Shown in pieces: positions 8,663 through 17,225 of a stretch of DNA of 64,000 nt. Source of the stretch: Caldicellulosiruptoraceae bacterium PP1 (lineage in GTDB: Bacteria > Bacillota > Thermoanaerobacteria > Caldicellulosiruptorales > Caldicellulosiruptoraceae). The stretch spans positions 496,001 to 560,000 of the forward strand of contig JBGGOQ010000001.1 in assembly GCA_041320695.1 (NCBI GenBank), written 5' to 3'. Below the pieces are notes generated by a model that searched no databases, was not told where the DNA came from, and was given only the letters and a program-made list of their open reading frames with translations. Positions within the stretch are counted from its first letter, which is position 1; each line of letters starts with the position of its first letter. Both the position numbers and the translations under genes were made by a program.

Positions 8663-9967
8663 TTATATTATTCTTCCTATTACCCAATGGGGTTTTACTT
8701 CAGTTATTTTTACTTTTTTTATTTCACCTAAATCAATTCCATTATTTTTACACAAAACTCTTATATAGTTATTTGAATATCCTTCAATATATCCTTTTAT
8801 ATCCTTACTTTCTTGTTCAAATAAAACATCAAGTTCTTTATCTAAAAATTGATTATGAAATTTAAAAGAAAGATCATCAGCTAATAATTTTAAAGCATTG
8901 CTTCTTTTTTCTTTTATTTCTGAAGATATTTGAGCAGGCATTTCAAAAGCTTTTGTACCTTTTTTTGGAGAAAATCGAAAAACATGAATTCTTGAAAAAC
9001 CAATATCTCTTACAAAATTATAAGTTTCTAAAAATTCCTTTTCTGTTTCACCTGGAAATCCAACAATTATGTCTGTGGTTATTGCCACATCAGGCCATTT
9101 ATTTCTCAGCTTATCAACTATTGTTTTATACTCTTCTGTAGTATAATGTCTATTCATTCTTTGTAAAACAGAATTACTACCACTTTGAAGTGATATATGA
9201 AAATGATGGCAAACATTTTCTAATTCTGTAATTCGTTGAATGAATTGTTCAGTAAAAATAAAAGGTTCTATAGAACTCAACCTTAATCTTTTTACTCCTT
9301 CAATTCTACTAACTGTTTCAATAACATCAATTAACTTAATATTATACCCAAAATCTTTTCCATATGACGAAACATTAATACCGGTTAAAACAATTTCTTT
9401 AAAACCATTATATACAAGCCTATTAATTTCATCAACTATGCTTTCTAATTTTCTGCTAACAACAGATCCTCTTGCGTACGGAATTATACAATATGAACAA
9501 AATTGTTCGCATCCTTCTTGTATTTTTACAAAAGCTCTTGTTCTTTCACTAAATTTACTTATTTTTAAGTCCTCAAATTGTTCTCTTTTGTATCCTTCAT
9601 CAACTTTCACTATTTTATTTTTGTTATTTAAAAAATCAATAACAAGTTCAACTATTTTTGACCTATTTTTAGTCCCAACTATAATATCTATATCTTTAAA
9701 CTTTTTCAATTCTTCAGGATAAACTTGTGCATAACATCCAACTACAACAATACAAGCATCCGGCGATAATTTTCTTGCTTTTTTAATTATTTGTCTTGAT
9801 TTCCTATCACTTACATTAGTAACCGTACAAGTATTTATTACATAAACGTCTGCTGCTTCCTCAAAATCTACAACCCGAAAACCATTATTTTCAAACAATT
9901 CCGAGATAGCTTCTGTCTCATATTGATTTACTTTACAACCAAGCGTATAAAAAGCAATTGTATTCAA
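8663..9967 (-). CDS. mtaB: tRNA (t6A37) methylthiotransferase MtaB
   Basis: Radical SAM enzyme that adds a methylthio group to t6A37 of tRNAs reading ANN codons. An N-terminal UPF0004 domain with GCKVNQYE and further cysteines for the second cluster comes first. The radical SAM core follows with CEQFCSYCIIPYARG (CxxxCxxC), and a C-terminal TRAM domain ends the ~434 residues. I chose the TTG at 9967 (MNTIAFYTLGCK), which matches the family's usual N-terminus. A full GGAGGTGA site lies eight bases upstream; the longer ATG start sits in that site. It heads the mtaB-pheS-pheT-pcrA run. MtaB rather than MiaB or RimO because of the GCKVNQYETE signature. Confidence 0.94.
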   Translation of the reverse strand: MNTIAFYTLGCKVNQYETEAISELFENNGFRVVDFEEAADVYVINTCTVTNVSDRKSRQIIKKARKLSPDACIVVVGCYAQVYPEELKKFKDIDIIVGTKNRSKIVELVIDFLNNKNKIVKVDEGYKREQFEDLKISKFSERTRAFVKIQEGCEQFCSYCIIPYARGSVVSRKLESIVDEINRLVYNGFKEIVLTGINVSSYGKDFGYNIKLIDVIETVSRIEGVKRLRLSSIEPFIFTEQFIQRITELENVCHHFHISLQSGSNSVLQRMNRHYTTEEYKTIVDKLRNKWPDVAITTDIIVGFPGETEKEFLETYNFVRDIGFSRIHVFRFSPKKGTKAFEMPAQISSEIKEKRSNALKLLADDLSFKFHNQFLDKELDVLFEQESKDIKGYIEGYSNNYIRVLCKNNGIDLGEIKKVKITEVKPHWVIGRII

Positions 9968-10094
9968 ATATTTATTCACCTCCATAAACCATAATTTATA
10001 TTATATACTTTATAAATATTTTTATAAAGAATAAAAATAAATGTTATTCTTTGCTTTTAATTGGGTAATATATAATTGATAGTCAAATTATTTA

Positions 10095-10124
10095 TTGACT
10101 TGTAATATAATTTAAGTATATGAT
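10095..10124 (+). promoter_or_regulatory. Promoter of the HPr-like gene
   Basis: TTGACT (10095-10100) and TATGAT (10119-10124) are spaced by 18 bases on the plus strand, in the divergent gap between mtaB and the HPr-like gene. The gene's AGGAGG ribosome binding site (10149-10154) follows. Confidence 0.65.
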
Positions 10125-10161
10125 ATTAATTGAAAATTAAATTAAAAAAGGAGGATGTAGA

Positions 10162-10392
10162 ATGAAAACTATAACTGTAAAACTTAACACAATTGATGCT
10201 GTAAAGAATTTTGTTAATACAGTTAGTAAATTTCCATACGAAATTGATTTAACATCAGGTAGGTATGTTGTTGATGCAAAATCAATAATGGGTATCTTTA
10301 GTCTTGATCTTAGCAAACCAATAAAAGTTGAAATTCATGCTGATGAATGCGATGACTTATTAAAAGAGCTTGAACCATATATTGAAAAATAA
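10162..10392 (+). CDS. HPr-like protein lacking the phosphorylatable histidine
   Basis: A 76-residue protein with the HPr fold signature of the sugar phosphotransferase system: SKF near 22, then VDAKSIMGIFSL at 38-49. The serine that HPr kinase modifies in HPr/Crh (Ser46) is kept as Ser41 here. The active-site histidine (GIHARPA in normal HPr) is gone; alignment by eye puts Thr10 there and no HARP motif exists. It therefore probably cannot carry phosphate for sugar uptake and may be a regulatory, Crh-like protein, though that is inference. It is a lone gene with its own promoter, a strong AGGAGG site eight bases from the ATG, and a terminator behind it. Confidence 0.85.
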   Translation: MKTITVKLNTIDAVKNFVNTVSKFPYEIDLTSGRYVVDAKSIMGIFSLDLSKPIKVEIHADECDDLLKELEPYIEK

Positions 10393-10414
10393 TAAACTGA
10401 ATTAAAATAAAAAT

Positions 10415-10452
10415 AAAAATCCCTATATAAATTAAGATATAGGGATTTTTTA
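10415..10452. terminator. Bidirectional Rho-independent terminator
   Basis: AAAAATCCCTATAT (10415-10428) pairs with ATATAGGGATTTTT (10437-10450) around an eight-base loop. T-rich runs lie on both sides, so it can end the plus-strand HPr-like transcript and the convergent minus-strand carboxypeptidase transcript. Confidence 0.85.
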
Positions 10453-10463
10453 TTTAATAATTT

Positions 10464-11573
10464 TTATGGTAATATAATCCTAAATCTTCTTCTAAATTTA
10501 TTTGGTATACTTTCCTTTTTGCAATCTTTTAATAATATTAAATCTCTTGCATCTTTTTTATCCCCATATATAATCTCAATAGTTCCTACTTTTGCTCCTT
10601 TACATAAGGGTGCTTTAACTTTGTTAACTAAAATCTTTGTATTCAAAATTTCTTCTGGTAATTTAATAACTGAAAATGGCTGTAAAATACCAAAAGGATA
10701 CCATTTTTCTTCAGAATCACGTATAAAGATTAAACCGATTTCTTCCATTTTATTATATAGATTATACTTACTATATTTTGTAAAGGCATAATCAAGTATT
10801 TTTTTAGAGTCATTCCACATATCAGGAGCATTTAATACTACAGTTATTACACGAAAATGGTTTCTATATGCTGAACTTACTAAACATCTTCCTGCTTTCC
10901 TTGTAAAACCAGTCTTTACACCATCTGCTCCTTGATATATGTTCAACATTTTATTTTTATTTCTTAATTTTCTGTTATATTCCCGTGTTAACCATCTAAC
11001 TTCAATTTCTTTAGTTGATACAATTTTTCTAAAAACAGAATTATTCATTGCATATGCAGTAAGTATTGCTAAATCATACGCAGTTGTATAATGAGGTCCT
11101 AATTCTAAACCATGAGGAGATGAAAATTTAGTGTTTAACATACCTAAATCATTTGCTTTTTGATTCATCATATTAACAAAATTCTCAGTTGATCCAGCTA
11201 CAGCAATAGCTAATGCAACAGCAGCATCATTCCCTGAAGTTAGCATTAAGCCATAAAGAAGCTCAATTATCTTTAGTTTTTCACCTTTTTCAAGGTACAT
11301 TGATGAACCAGGAACACCAATTGCCTCTTTAGGAATTTCAATTTCTTTATTAATATCAATTTCCTCAATAGTTAAGATTGCTGTCATAATTTTAGTTGTA
11401 CTTGCCATAGCAAGCTTTTCATTTGCATTTTTACTGTACAATATCCTTTTTGTATCTTGTTCTATTGCAATTGCAGATTTTGCACTAATATTTAGGAAAC
11501 TTTTTGTTGTTCCATACGTTTTATTGTTTATTAATAAAAATAATATCAGCATTATTGCTAAAACTTTTTTCAA
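10464..11573 (-). CDS. D-alanyl-D-alanine carboxypeptidase (DacF/PBP5-like)
   Basis: Secreted serine DD-carboxypeptidase of about 369 residues that trims the terminal D-alanine from peptidoglycan stem peptides. The N-terminal signal peptide (~1-22) is followed by the three catalytic motifs: STTK (58-61), SGN (113-115) and KTG (221-223). A C-terminal PBP5-type beta domain follows. The start TTG at 11573 (MKKVLAIM) is chosen since AGGAGGTG lies six bases upstream; the GTG at 11582 is inside that site. DacF is possible given other sporulation-type genes in the window, but vegetative DacA-like activity cannot be excluded. A second paralogue lies at 30623-31930. Confidence 0.92.
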   Translation of the reverse strand: MKKVLAIMLILFLLINNKTYGTTKSFLNISAKSAIAIEQDTKRILYSKNANEKLAMASTTKIMTAILTIEEIDINKEIEIPKEAIGVPGSSMYLEKGEKLKIIELLYGLMLTSGNDAAVALAIAVAGSTENFVNMMNQKANDLGMLNTKFSSPHGLELGPHYTTAYDLAILTAYAMNNSVFRKIVSTKEIEVRWLTREYNRKLRNKNKMLNIYQGADGVKTGFTRKAGRCLVSSAYRNHFRVITVVLNAPDMWNDSKKILDYAFTKYSKYNLYNKMEEIGLIFIRDSEEKWYPFGILQPFSVIKLPEEILNTKILVNKVKAPLCKGAKVGTIEIIYGDKKDARDLILLKDCKKESIPNKFRRRFRIILP

Positions 11574-11627
11574 GAAAAACACCTCCTTATATTTAAGTTG
11601 AGCATTAATTGGAGGTGTTATTCTTTT

Positions 11628-12764
11628 TCATATAATTTTAATACTTTCTAACATATCTTCAATTGTATCTGATGACAGTCTTTCAGTTAATGCATTGGCT
11701 AATACAAAAGCAATTGCAGATCTCATCACAACGCTACCTGCTGGAACAGCACAAATATCAGATCTTTCAATAGAAGACAAGACCTCTTGTTTTGTAACAA
11801 TATCAACACTTTTCAAAGGTTTATAAAGAGTTGGTATAGGTTTAAAAACTGCTCTTACAACTATCTTTTCTCCATTAGATATTCCACCTTCTATTCCACC
11901 AGCATTATTTGTTTTTCTATAAAAACCTTTTTGGTTATCAAAAAAAATCTCATCATGGCATTTACTACCAGTTCTTTTTGAATATTCAAATCCTAACCCA
12001 ATTTCAACTCCCTTGACAGACTGGATTCCCATAACAGAATAAGCAATTTGTGCATCTAATCTTCTGTCCCAGTGTGTATGGCTTCCAAGTCCAATCGGAA
12101 CATTTTCACAAATAACCTCAGCAATACCTCCTAAACTATCCCCATTTTCTTTTGCTATATCAATAGTTTCTTTCATTTTTAACTCACTAATTGGATCAGC
12201 ACAAAAAAGTTCTGAATTTTCTATTTTAGTGTAATTATTTATCACATCATCAATATTATAATTTGATTTTATATTTCCTATTTCAACCACATGATTGTAT
12301 AATTTTATATTAAAATATTTAAGTAATTCTTCGCAAAGAGCACCTATTGCAACTCTCATTGCTGTTTCTCTGGCACTTGCCCTTTCAAGAATATTTCTTG
12401 CATCATTAGTATCATATTTTATAATTCCAGGCAAGTCAGCATGCCCTGGCCGAGGAATTGTTACTTTTTTTGTTTCAATATCACATCTATCTGGAGACAT
12501 ATATTCTTCCCAATTTTTGTAATCCTTATTTTCTATAAATATTGAAATTGGAGACCCCAATGTTTTACCATTCCTAACACCAGATAAAAACTTTACTTGA
12601 TCACTTTCAATTTTCATTCTCCCACCACGGCCATATCCCTTTTGTCTTAACTTAAGTAATTTATTTATATTATCAATATTTATCCGAACATTTGCTGGAA
12701 ATCCTTCTAAAATTCCAACAAGGCCATAACCATGTGTTTCTCCTGCATCTAAAAATCTCAACAA
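11628..12764 (-). CDS. aroC: Chorismate synthase
   Basis: FMN-dependent enzyme that converts 5-enolpyruvylshikimate 3-phosphate to chorismate, the last common step of aromatic amino acid synthesis. It is 378 residues, normal for the family. Visible signatures are the N-terminal GETHG, the RPGHAD motif near 105-110, ARETAMRVAIGAL, and the C-terminal RSDICAVPAGSVVMRSAIAFVLANA region. It starts at one of two adjacent TTG codons (12764 or 12761) behind AAGGAGTG. No other shikimate genes are nearby; the downstream neighbour is the carboxypeptidase gene, separated by 54 bases. Confidence 0.96.
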   Translation of the reverse strand: MLRFLDAGETHGYGLVGILEGFPANVRINIDNINKLLKLRQKGYGRGGRMKIESDQVKFLSGVRNGKTLGSPISIFIENKDYKNWEEYMSPDRCDIETKKVTIPRPGHADLPGIIKYDTNDARNILERASARETAMRVAIGALCEELLKYFNIKLYNHVVEIGNIKSNYNIDDVINNYTKIENSELFCADPISELKMKETIDIAKENGDSLGGIAEVICENVPIGLGSHTHWDRRLDAQIAYSVMGIQSVKGVEIGLGFEYSKRTGSKCHDEIFFDNQKGFYRKTNNAGGIEGGISNGEKIVVRAVFKPIPTLYKPLKSVDIVTKQEVLSSIERSDICAVPAGSVVMRSAIAFVLANALTERLSSDTIEDMLESIKII

Positions 12765-12844
12765 AATTCACTCCTTGAAATATATTTTTTATTAACTTAC
12801 TGAATATAATAATATTGAAATAAAATAAAACTATTAAAATTAAA

Positions 12845-13360
12845 ATGAAAAATAAAATAGCAAAAATAATAATTACAGTTTCAATAATTTATATAATTTT
12901 ATCAATAATTATTATTAGTTCAATAAAAAGAGTAAACTATCTTCCATTTCATGAACCAGCCATTGGTGTTTTTAAGTATGGTGAATCAGAATTTACTGAA
13001 ACAAAGAAAAATATTAAGGTAAGCTTGGAAAAAATAACAAACGAAAAATATTTTATTGTTTACTCTTTTATTACAGGAAATGAAAGCTATTTTGGTATAA
13101 CATTGATAATTGAGGACATTAATCATAATAAAATAAATAAATTGCAATATGAAAAAGTTTATTTAGAAGATAACAAAGGTAGGAAATACTATCCAATACC
13201 ATATTTTTTGATTGAAGATTTTCCACCAGATAATCCCTTGAAGTGGAAGGTAAAATTTTTTGCTAAATTTCTCCCTTTGCCAAAGGATATTGATAAAATA
13301 AATATATATTTTTATTTTAATAATTCAGTTTTCATATTAAAAAATGTACCTATCTTATAG
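12845..13360 (+). CDS. Unknown membrane-anchored protein
   Basis: I do not recognise this 171-residue protein. It has a positively charged N-terminus, one hydrophobic segment (about 7-27) that could be a signal anchor, and then a ~140-residue soluble domain rich in beta-forming residues (KVSLEKI, YFIVYSFITG, GITLIIEDI, KVYLEDNKGRKYYPI). This suggests an extracytoplasmic Ig-like or DUF4352-like beta sandwich, but only by feel. There is no strong ribosome binding site before the ATG. The gene is divergent from aroC and its stop overlaps the end of the convergent beta-CASP gene by six bases. Real coding is likely from composition and length, not certain. Confidence 0.6.
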   Translation: MKNKIAKIIITVSIIYIILSIIIISSIKRVNYLPFHEPAIGVFKYGESEFTETKKNIKVSLEKITNEKYFIVYSFITGNESYFGITLIIEDINHNKINKLQYEKVYLEDNKGRKYYPIPYFLIEDFPPDNPLKWKVKFFAKFLPLPKDIDKINIYFYFNNSVFILKNVPIL

Positions 13361-14974
13361 GTTCCCATTTATCATATTAAGCATATATCTAATTTCATCA
13401 AGAGAGTCACCAATTTCAATAAGTTTATCTGTCTGGTGTACAGTATTTCTTAGTGAGTGTCTAAGATTTTGTAGATAATTATTTATCTCTTCAATTTCTG
13501 ATAATATAGTAAGATTAATAAATTGGCTTCTATCAGAGAATAACTTATATGCCGATTTTAGATAAGAAGGTGTAATTTCAAATATATCTCCCCTCTGTGG
13601 AATTGTAACATCAAGATTTAATTTTTCTACTAACAAATCAGAAAAAGCTTTTTGAGATTCTATTTCACCATGAACAATAAATACTTTTTGGAGTTTATTT
13701 ATATGTGAAACCCAATCATATAATCCATTTTGATCAGCATGTCCAGAATAAGCTTCTATATACTCAATGTTAGCTTTTATTTCAATTTCTTCACCAAGAA
13801 TTTTTACCTTTTTCTCTCCATCTAATATTCTTCTACCTAATGTGTTTGGAGCTTGGTATCCTACAAAAAGTACTGTTGTATTCTCTTTCCATAAATTGTG
13901 TTTTAAATGGTGTTTAATACGTCCAGCTTCACACATACCACTTGAAGAAATAATAATGCATGGCTTATCATATTCATTAAGCCATTTTGATTCTTCAACA
14001 GATTTTGTAAATTTTAAATTTTTAAATTCAAGAGGATAACTACCTCTTTTTATAAATTCTGTTGCTTCACTGTCAAAACATTCAATATGTTTTTTATATA
14101 CATCAGATGCTGAGGTTGCTAATGGACTGTCAACGTAAACTTCAATATCTTCTAAGAAAGAAATTTTTTCATTATTATTCTCATAATTTTTATATATTTC
14201 GTAAAGTATTTCTTGAGTTCTACCAACTGCGAAAGAAGGGATAATAACTTTTCCATTTTTCTTTATTGTATTGTTTATAATATTTAAAAACTTTTCTGTT
14301 TTATCAATGCTATTATCGTGAAGTCTATTTCCATATGTTGATTCAATTATTAGGTAATCAGCTTCATCAATTATAGTTGGATCTTTTAGTATTGGTATAT
14401 TTTTATTCCCCAAATCACCCGAAAAAACCACTTTATATGTTTTATTCTCTTCTGTAATATAAAGTTCAATAATTGAAGATCCTAACATATGCCCAGCATC
14501 ACGTAGAGTAAATGCAATTTCATCATTTACCCTAAAGAACTCATCATATTTAAGGCCAAAAAATAAATCTAAACTTTTTAATGCATCTTCCATTGTATAT
14601 AATGGTTCAATTGGTTCTTTTCCCATTCTTTTTCTCTTTCTATTTATCCATTCAATTTCTGATTCCTGTATATGCCCACTATCAGGTAACATAACTCTAC
14701 ATAGATCTAAAGTAGCATTTGTACAATAGATCTTTCCTTTAAATCCATCTTTGTATAATTTGGGAATTCTGCCACTATGATCAATATGAGCATGACTAAG
14801 TATCATGAAATCAATGTCATTTGGATTAAAAGCAAATGGTTCATAATTTAAGCTTTCTTCAATATTCCCTCCTTGAAATAATCCACAATCAACTAAAAAT
14901 TTTGTTGCTTTAGTCTCTAATAGATAACACGAACCTGTTACAGTTTGGCTTGCACCAAGAAATGTTATCTTCAT
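13355..14974 (-). CDS. Metallo-beta-lactamase/beta-CASP RNA-processing exonuclease
   Basis: A 539-residue protein of the CPSF73/TTHA0252-like beta-CASP group, likely a zinc-dependent ribonuclease. It shows the MBL motif SHAHIDHSGRIP near 60-71, a further metal ligand region DAGHMLGSS, the beta-CASP segment with SGMCEAGRIKHHL, and GHADQ and the terminal VHGE characteristic of the RNA-specificity domain. About 70 extra C-terminal residues look helical (ILSEIEEINNYLQNLRHSL). It is distinct from RNase J. The gene overlaps the convergent unknown gene and lies 15 bases after the DUF3048 gene. RNA target unknown. Confidence 0.88.
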   Translation of the reverse strand: MKITFLGASQTVTGSCYLLETKATKFLVDCGLFQGGNIEESLNYEPFAFNPNDIDFMILSHAHIDHSGRIPKLYKDGFKGKIYCTNATLDLCRVMLPDSGHIQESEIEWINRKRKRMGKEPIEPLYTMEDALKSLDLFFGLKYDEFFRVNDEIAFTLRDAGHMLGSSIIELYITEENKTYKVVFSGDLGNKNIPILKDPTIIDEADYLIIESTYGNRLHDNSIDKTEKFLNIINNTIKKNGKVIIPSFAVGRTQEILYEIYKNYENNNEKISFLEDIEVYVDSPLATSASDVYKKHIECFDSEATEFIKRGSYPLEFKNLKFTKSVEESKWLNEYDKPCIIISSSGMCEAGRIKHHLKHNLWKENTTVLFVGYQAPNTLGRRILDGEKKVKILGEEIEIKANIEYIEAYSGHADQNGLYDWVSHINKLQKVFIVHGEIESQKAFSDLLVEKLNLDVTIPQRGDIFEITPSYLKSAYKLFSDRSQFINLTILSEIEEINNYLQNLRHSLRNTVHQTDKLIEIGDSLDEIRYMLNMINGNL

Positions 14975-14989
14975 GTCATTACCTCACTT

Positions 14990-16027
14990 TTATTTAATTT
15001 GAATATCTCCATATTGAGGAACTAATTCAAACCATGTATTGCCTTTCAAGAGATTAATTTCTTTCCCATTTGAGTCGGTTAATTTAAATGAATTATTCAA
15101 ATCAAAAGTATAATTTATATTGACAGTCTTGCCTTCTTGTATCAAATAACCACTACCATTTGAAAAATCAACTTCTTGACGACCTTTATCATCATTACGT
15201 ATTGTATTATAATGGGCTTTTAAAATTACAATATTTTTAGCATAAATTTGTTCATTAGTCTCTTTATCAATATGAGGTTTCTGTTTTATATATCTCAAAT
15301 ATTTTAAATTTGAAGAATCATATTTATATTTTATATTATACCATCCTGAAAACCTAATTATAATTTCTGAGTTATCTCCATTTGAAACATTAGAAAAACT
15401 ATCAGTAAATTTATATAAATCTTTTGCTTGATTTTTATCAAAACCTTTTTTCTTTGCATATGAGATTAATTTTTCTTGTGATGAATAAAGATTATGTGGT
15501 GCTTTCCTGTCAGTAGTCCTGAAAAATATATTATTTCCTATGTAAATTGCATCAATATCTTTTATATATTTATTCCTAATTAATCTATAGCTTTGTGGGC
15601 TACCACCACAATGAACATAATATGCATTTAACGACTTTGCTATCTGCATAAAGTAAGGCCTAGCACTTCTTATTGGTCCTATTTTTTTAGGATAAGTATG
15701 ATGATATATAGCCATTATTCTAGTTGCACCACCCTCAATTAGTGCTTCATAAAGCATTTCAGCTTCATTTAGTGATGATTGTGGGATTGCTCCTAGTTCA
15801 TTATTTATCATAACAGCAAAAATATAATGATCATTATTGTATTCATTACCAGTAAAATAACAAATATTTTGAACTATTTCAGGCTGTTTTTGATAAGTGT
15901 TTGAAACTACATTTGATTTTGCCATATTATCGTTATTTGTTTCTTTTGTAGAAACTGTTTTACTTGAGCAACCACTGAGAATTAAAATAAATATTAAAAT
16001 AAAAATGATTGTTGCTCTTTTTTTCAT
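14990..16027 (-). CDS. DUF3048 (YerB-like) lipoprotein
   Basis: A predicted lipoprotein of 345 residues: charged N-terminus, hydrophobic stretch, then lipobox LSGC with Cys20 followed by SSK. After a linker comes the DUF3048 domain (VMINNELGAIPQSSLNEAEMLYEALIEGGATR, recognisable by IGPIRSARPYF) and its C-terminal part ending FELVPQYGDIQI. The family, named after YerB of Bacillus, has no firmly established role. Here it follows the DgkA-PAP2 fusion by nine bases and probably shares its transcript, so an envelope function would fit. ATG start with a GGAGGAT site. Confidence 0.88.
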   Translation of the reverse strand: MKKRATIIFILIFILILSGCSSKTVSTKETNNDNMAKSNVVSNTYQKQPEIVQNICYFTGNEYNNDHYIFAVMINNELGAIPQSSLNEAEMLYEALIEGGATRIMAIYHHTYPKKIGPIRSARPYFMQIAKSLNAYYVHCGGSPQSYRLIRNKYIKDIDAIYIGNNIFFRTTDRKAPHNLYSSQEKLISYAKKKGFDKNQAKDLYKFTDSFSNVSNGDNSEIIIRFSGWYNIKYKYDSSNLKYLRYIKQKPHIDKETNEQIYAKNIVILKAHYNTIRNDDKGRQEVDFSNGSGYLIQEGKTVNINYTFDLNNSFKLTDSNGKEINLLKGNTWFELVPQYGDIQIK

Positions 16028-16036
16028 TTTATCCTC

Positions 16037-16732
16037 CTAAATAAGTTTTAATATTAATAAAGTTACAAGTATACCAATTGCTGCCCCAACAAGAGTTTCA
16101 AATACCGAATGAATCTTAGCTTCTATCCTGCTTTCAAGTACAAGAATTGCAATAAATAAGCTGAGAGTCATAACAATGGCATTGTTTGTTATAAAAGTTA
16201 TTGCTGTTGCAGCAGAAAATGCAAGTGCTGTATGTCCACTTGGCATTCCACCTCTTAAAAAGCTTGTCCTTTTATTCATTGCTTTTACAACTATTATTAT
16301 TATTGCAACTAACAATAAAGAAATAAAAATTGCATGTACAGATATGCCTCTTATATGTTTTAATGTAAAATTTATTTGAACTTTTAATCTATCATAAAAT
16401 AATAAATATCCTAAACTAAAAGCTAAAATTGCATTTATTAAAACAGCACCTGCAGCTACATCTTTTGCAATCTTAGCATTTTTATCAAATTTATCTTCAA
16501 GTAAGTCAACTGTTGCTTCAATTGCAGTATTAAACAATTCTGATGAGATTACTAATGCTATACAAATAAGAATAAATAATGATTCAATTTTATTTAACTT
16601 ATATGCAATTGATAATATTAATACTAAAATAGCTAAAACAAAATGAATTTTCATGTTTCTCTGTGTTTTAAATCCGAGTATTATTCCATTAATAGCATTG
16701 TCAAAGCTTTCGATGAGAGTTCTTTTTTTCAT
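16037..16732 (-). CDS. Fused diacylglycerol/undecaprenol kinase and PAP2 phosphatase
   Basis: One 231-residue membrane protein carrying two opposite activities. Residues 1-~115 are a DgkA/UdpK-type lipid kinase, with NAINGI, a RNMKIHF segment and the hallmark ELFNTAIEATVDL, three membrane helices. Residues ~120-231 are a PAP2 phosphatase-like part with GGMPSGHTALAFSAA and later ESRIEAKIHSVFETLVGA, three to four helices. The kinase phosphorylates undecaprenol or diacylglycerol; the PAP2 part would remove phosphate from a lipid pyrophosphate or phosphate. It occupies the place of dgkA behind ybeY, overlapping it by four bases (ATGA). Both parts look intact by motif. Confidence 0.9.
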   Translation of the reverse strand: MKKRTLIESFDNAINGIILGFKTQRNMKIHFVLAILVLILSIAYKLNKIESLFILICIALVISSELFNTAIEATVDLLEDKFDKNAKIAKDVAAGAVLINAILAFSLGYLLFYDRLKVQINFTLKHIRGISVHAIFISLLLVAIIIIVVKAMNKRTSFLRGGMPSGHTALAFSAATAITFITNNAIVMTLSLFIAILVLESRIEAKIHSVFETLVGAAIGILVTLLILKLI

Positions 16733-17208
16733 CTGACATACCCCAATTTAGTCAATATTTCTTCTTCTGTTTTTCTCATAGTATACTTTTGTTGTTCTTC
16801 CTCATGATCGTATCCGAGAAGATGCAACATAGAATGAACAGTCAAAAAAGCCAGTTCCCTCTCAATAGGGTGATTATATTCATTAGCTTGTTCTATAGCT
16901 TTTTCTAAAGAAATTACAATGTCCCCTAAAGGAATATTATCCTCAACAATAAAAATTTCTTCATTAAGCTTACCTTCAACAAATTCAAAAATTGGAAACG
17001 ATAAAACATCTGTATCCTTATCAATGTTTCTGTATTGATTATTTAAAGATTTTATATATTCATTATCAACAATAAATACATTTATTTCAAAATTTTGTTC
17101 ATCTAATTTTAGTTGTTCTAAAGATCCATAGACACATTTTTCAATAATATCCTTATAACTATCATGAAACAGGATTTTACTTTGCTTATTTTGAATTTCA
17201 ATATTCAA
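16729..17208 (-). CDS. ybeY: Endoribonuclease YbeY (rRNA maturation factor)
   Basis: Zinc-dependent endoribonuclease involved in 16S rRNA 3'-end maturation and 70S ribosome quality control, about 159 residues. The metal motif HSMLHLLGYDH (H-x3-H-x5-H) lies near the C-terminus, and DTDVLSFP precedes it, as in the family. I chose the TTG at 17208 (MNIEIQNK) because GGAGGA stands seven bases upstream; the ATGs in front are part of or abut that site. It sits between phoH and dgkA, the standard Firmicutes order, with the stop overlapping the next start. Confidence 0.95.
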   Translation of the reverse strand: MNIEIQNKQSKILFHDSYKDIIEKCVYGSLEQLKLDEQNFEINVFIVDNEYIKSLNNQYRNIDKDTDVLSFPIFEFVEGKLNEEIFIVEDNIPLGDIVISLEKAIEQANEYNHPIERELAFLTVHSMLHLLGYDHEEEQQKYTMRKTEEEILTKLGYVR

Positions 17209-17225
17209 TATCATTCCTCCCATAA

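Noticed and set aside
9240-9722. Long plus-strand frame opposite mtaB
   Set aside because: It is the mirror of conserved minus-strand coding sequence, lacks a ribosome binding site and has an improbable composition.
7617-10161. T-box leader controlling pheST
   Set aside because: pheS follows mtaB with no gap, and no T-box core or terminator/antiterminator pair was visible ahead of mtaB.
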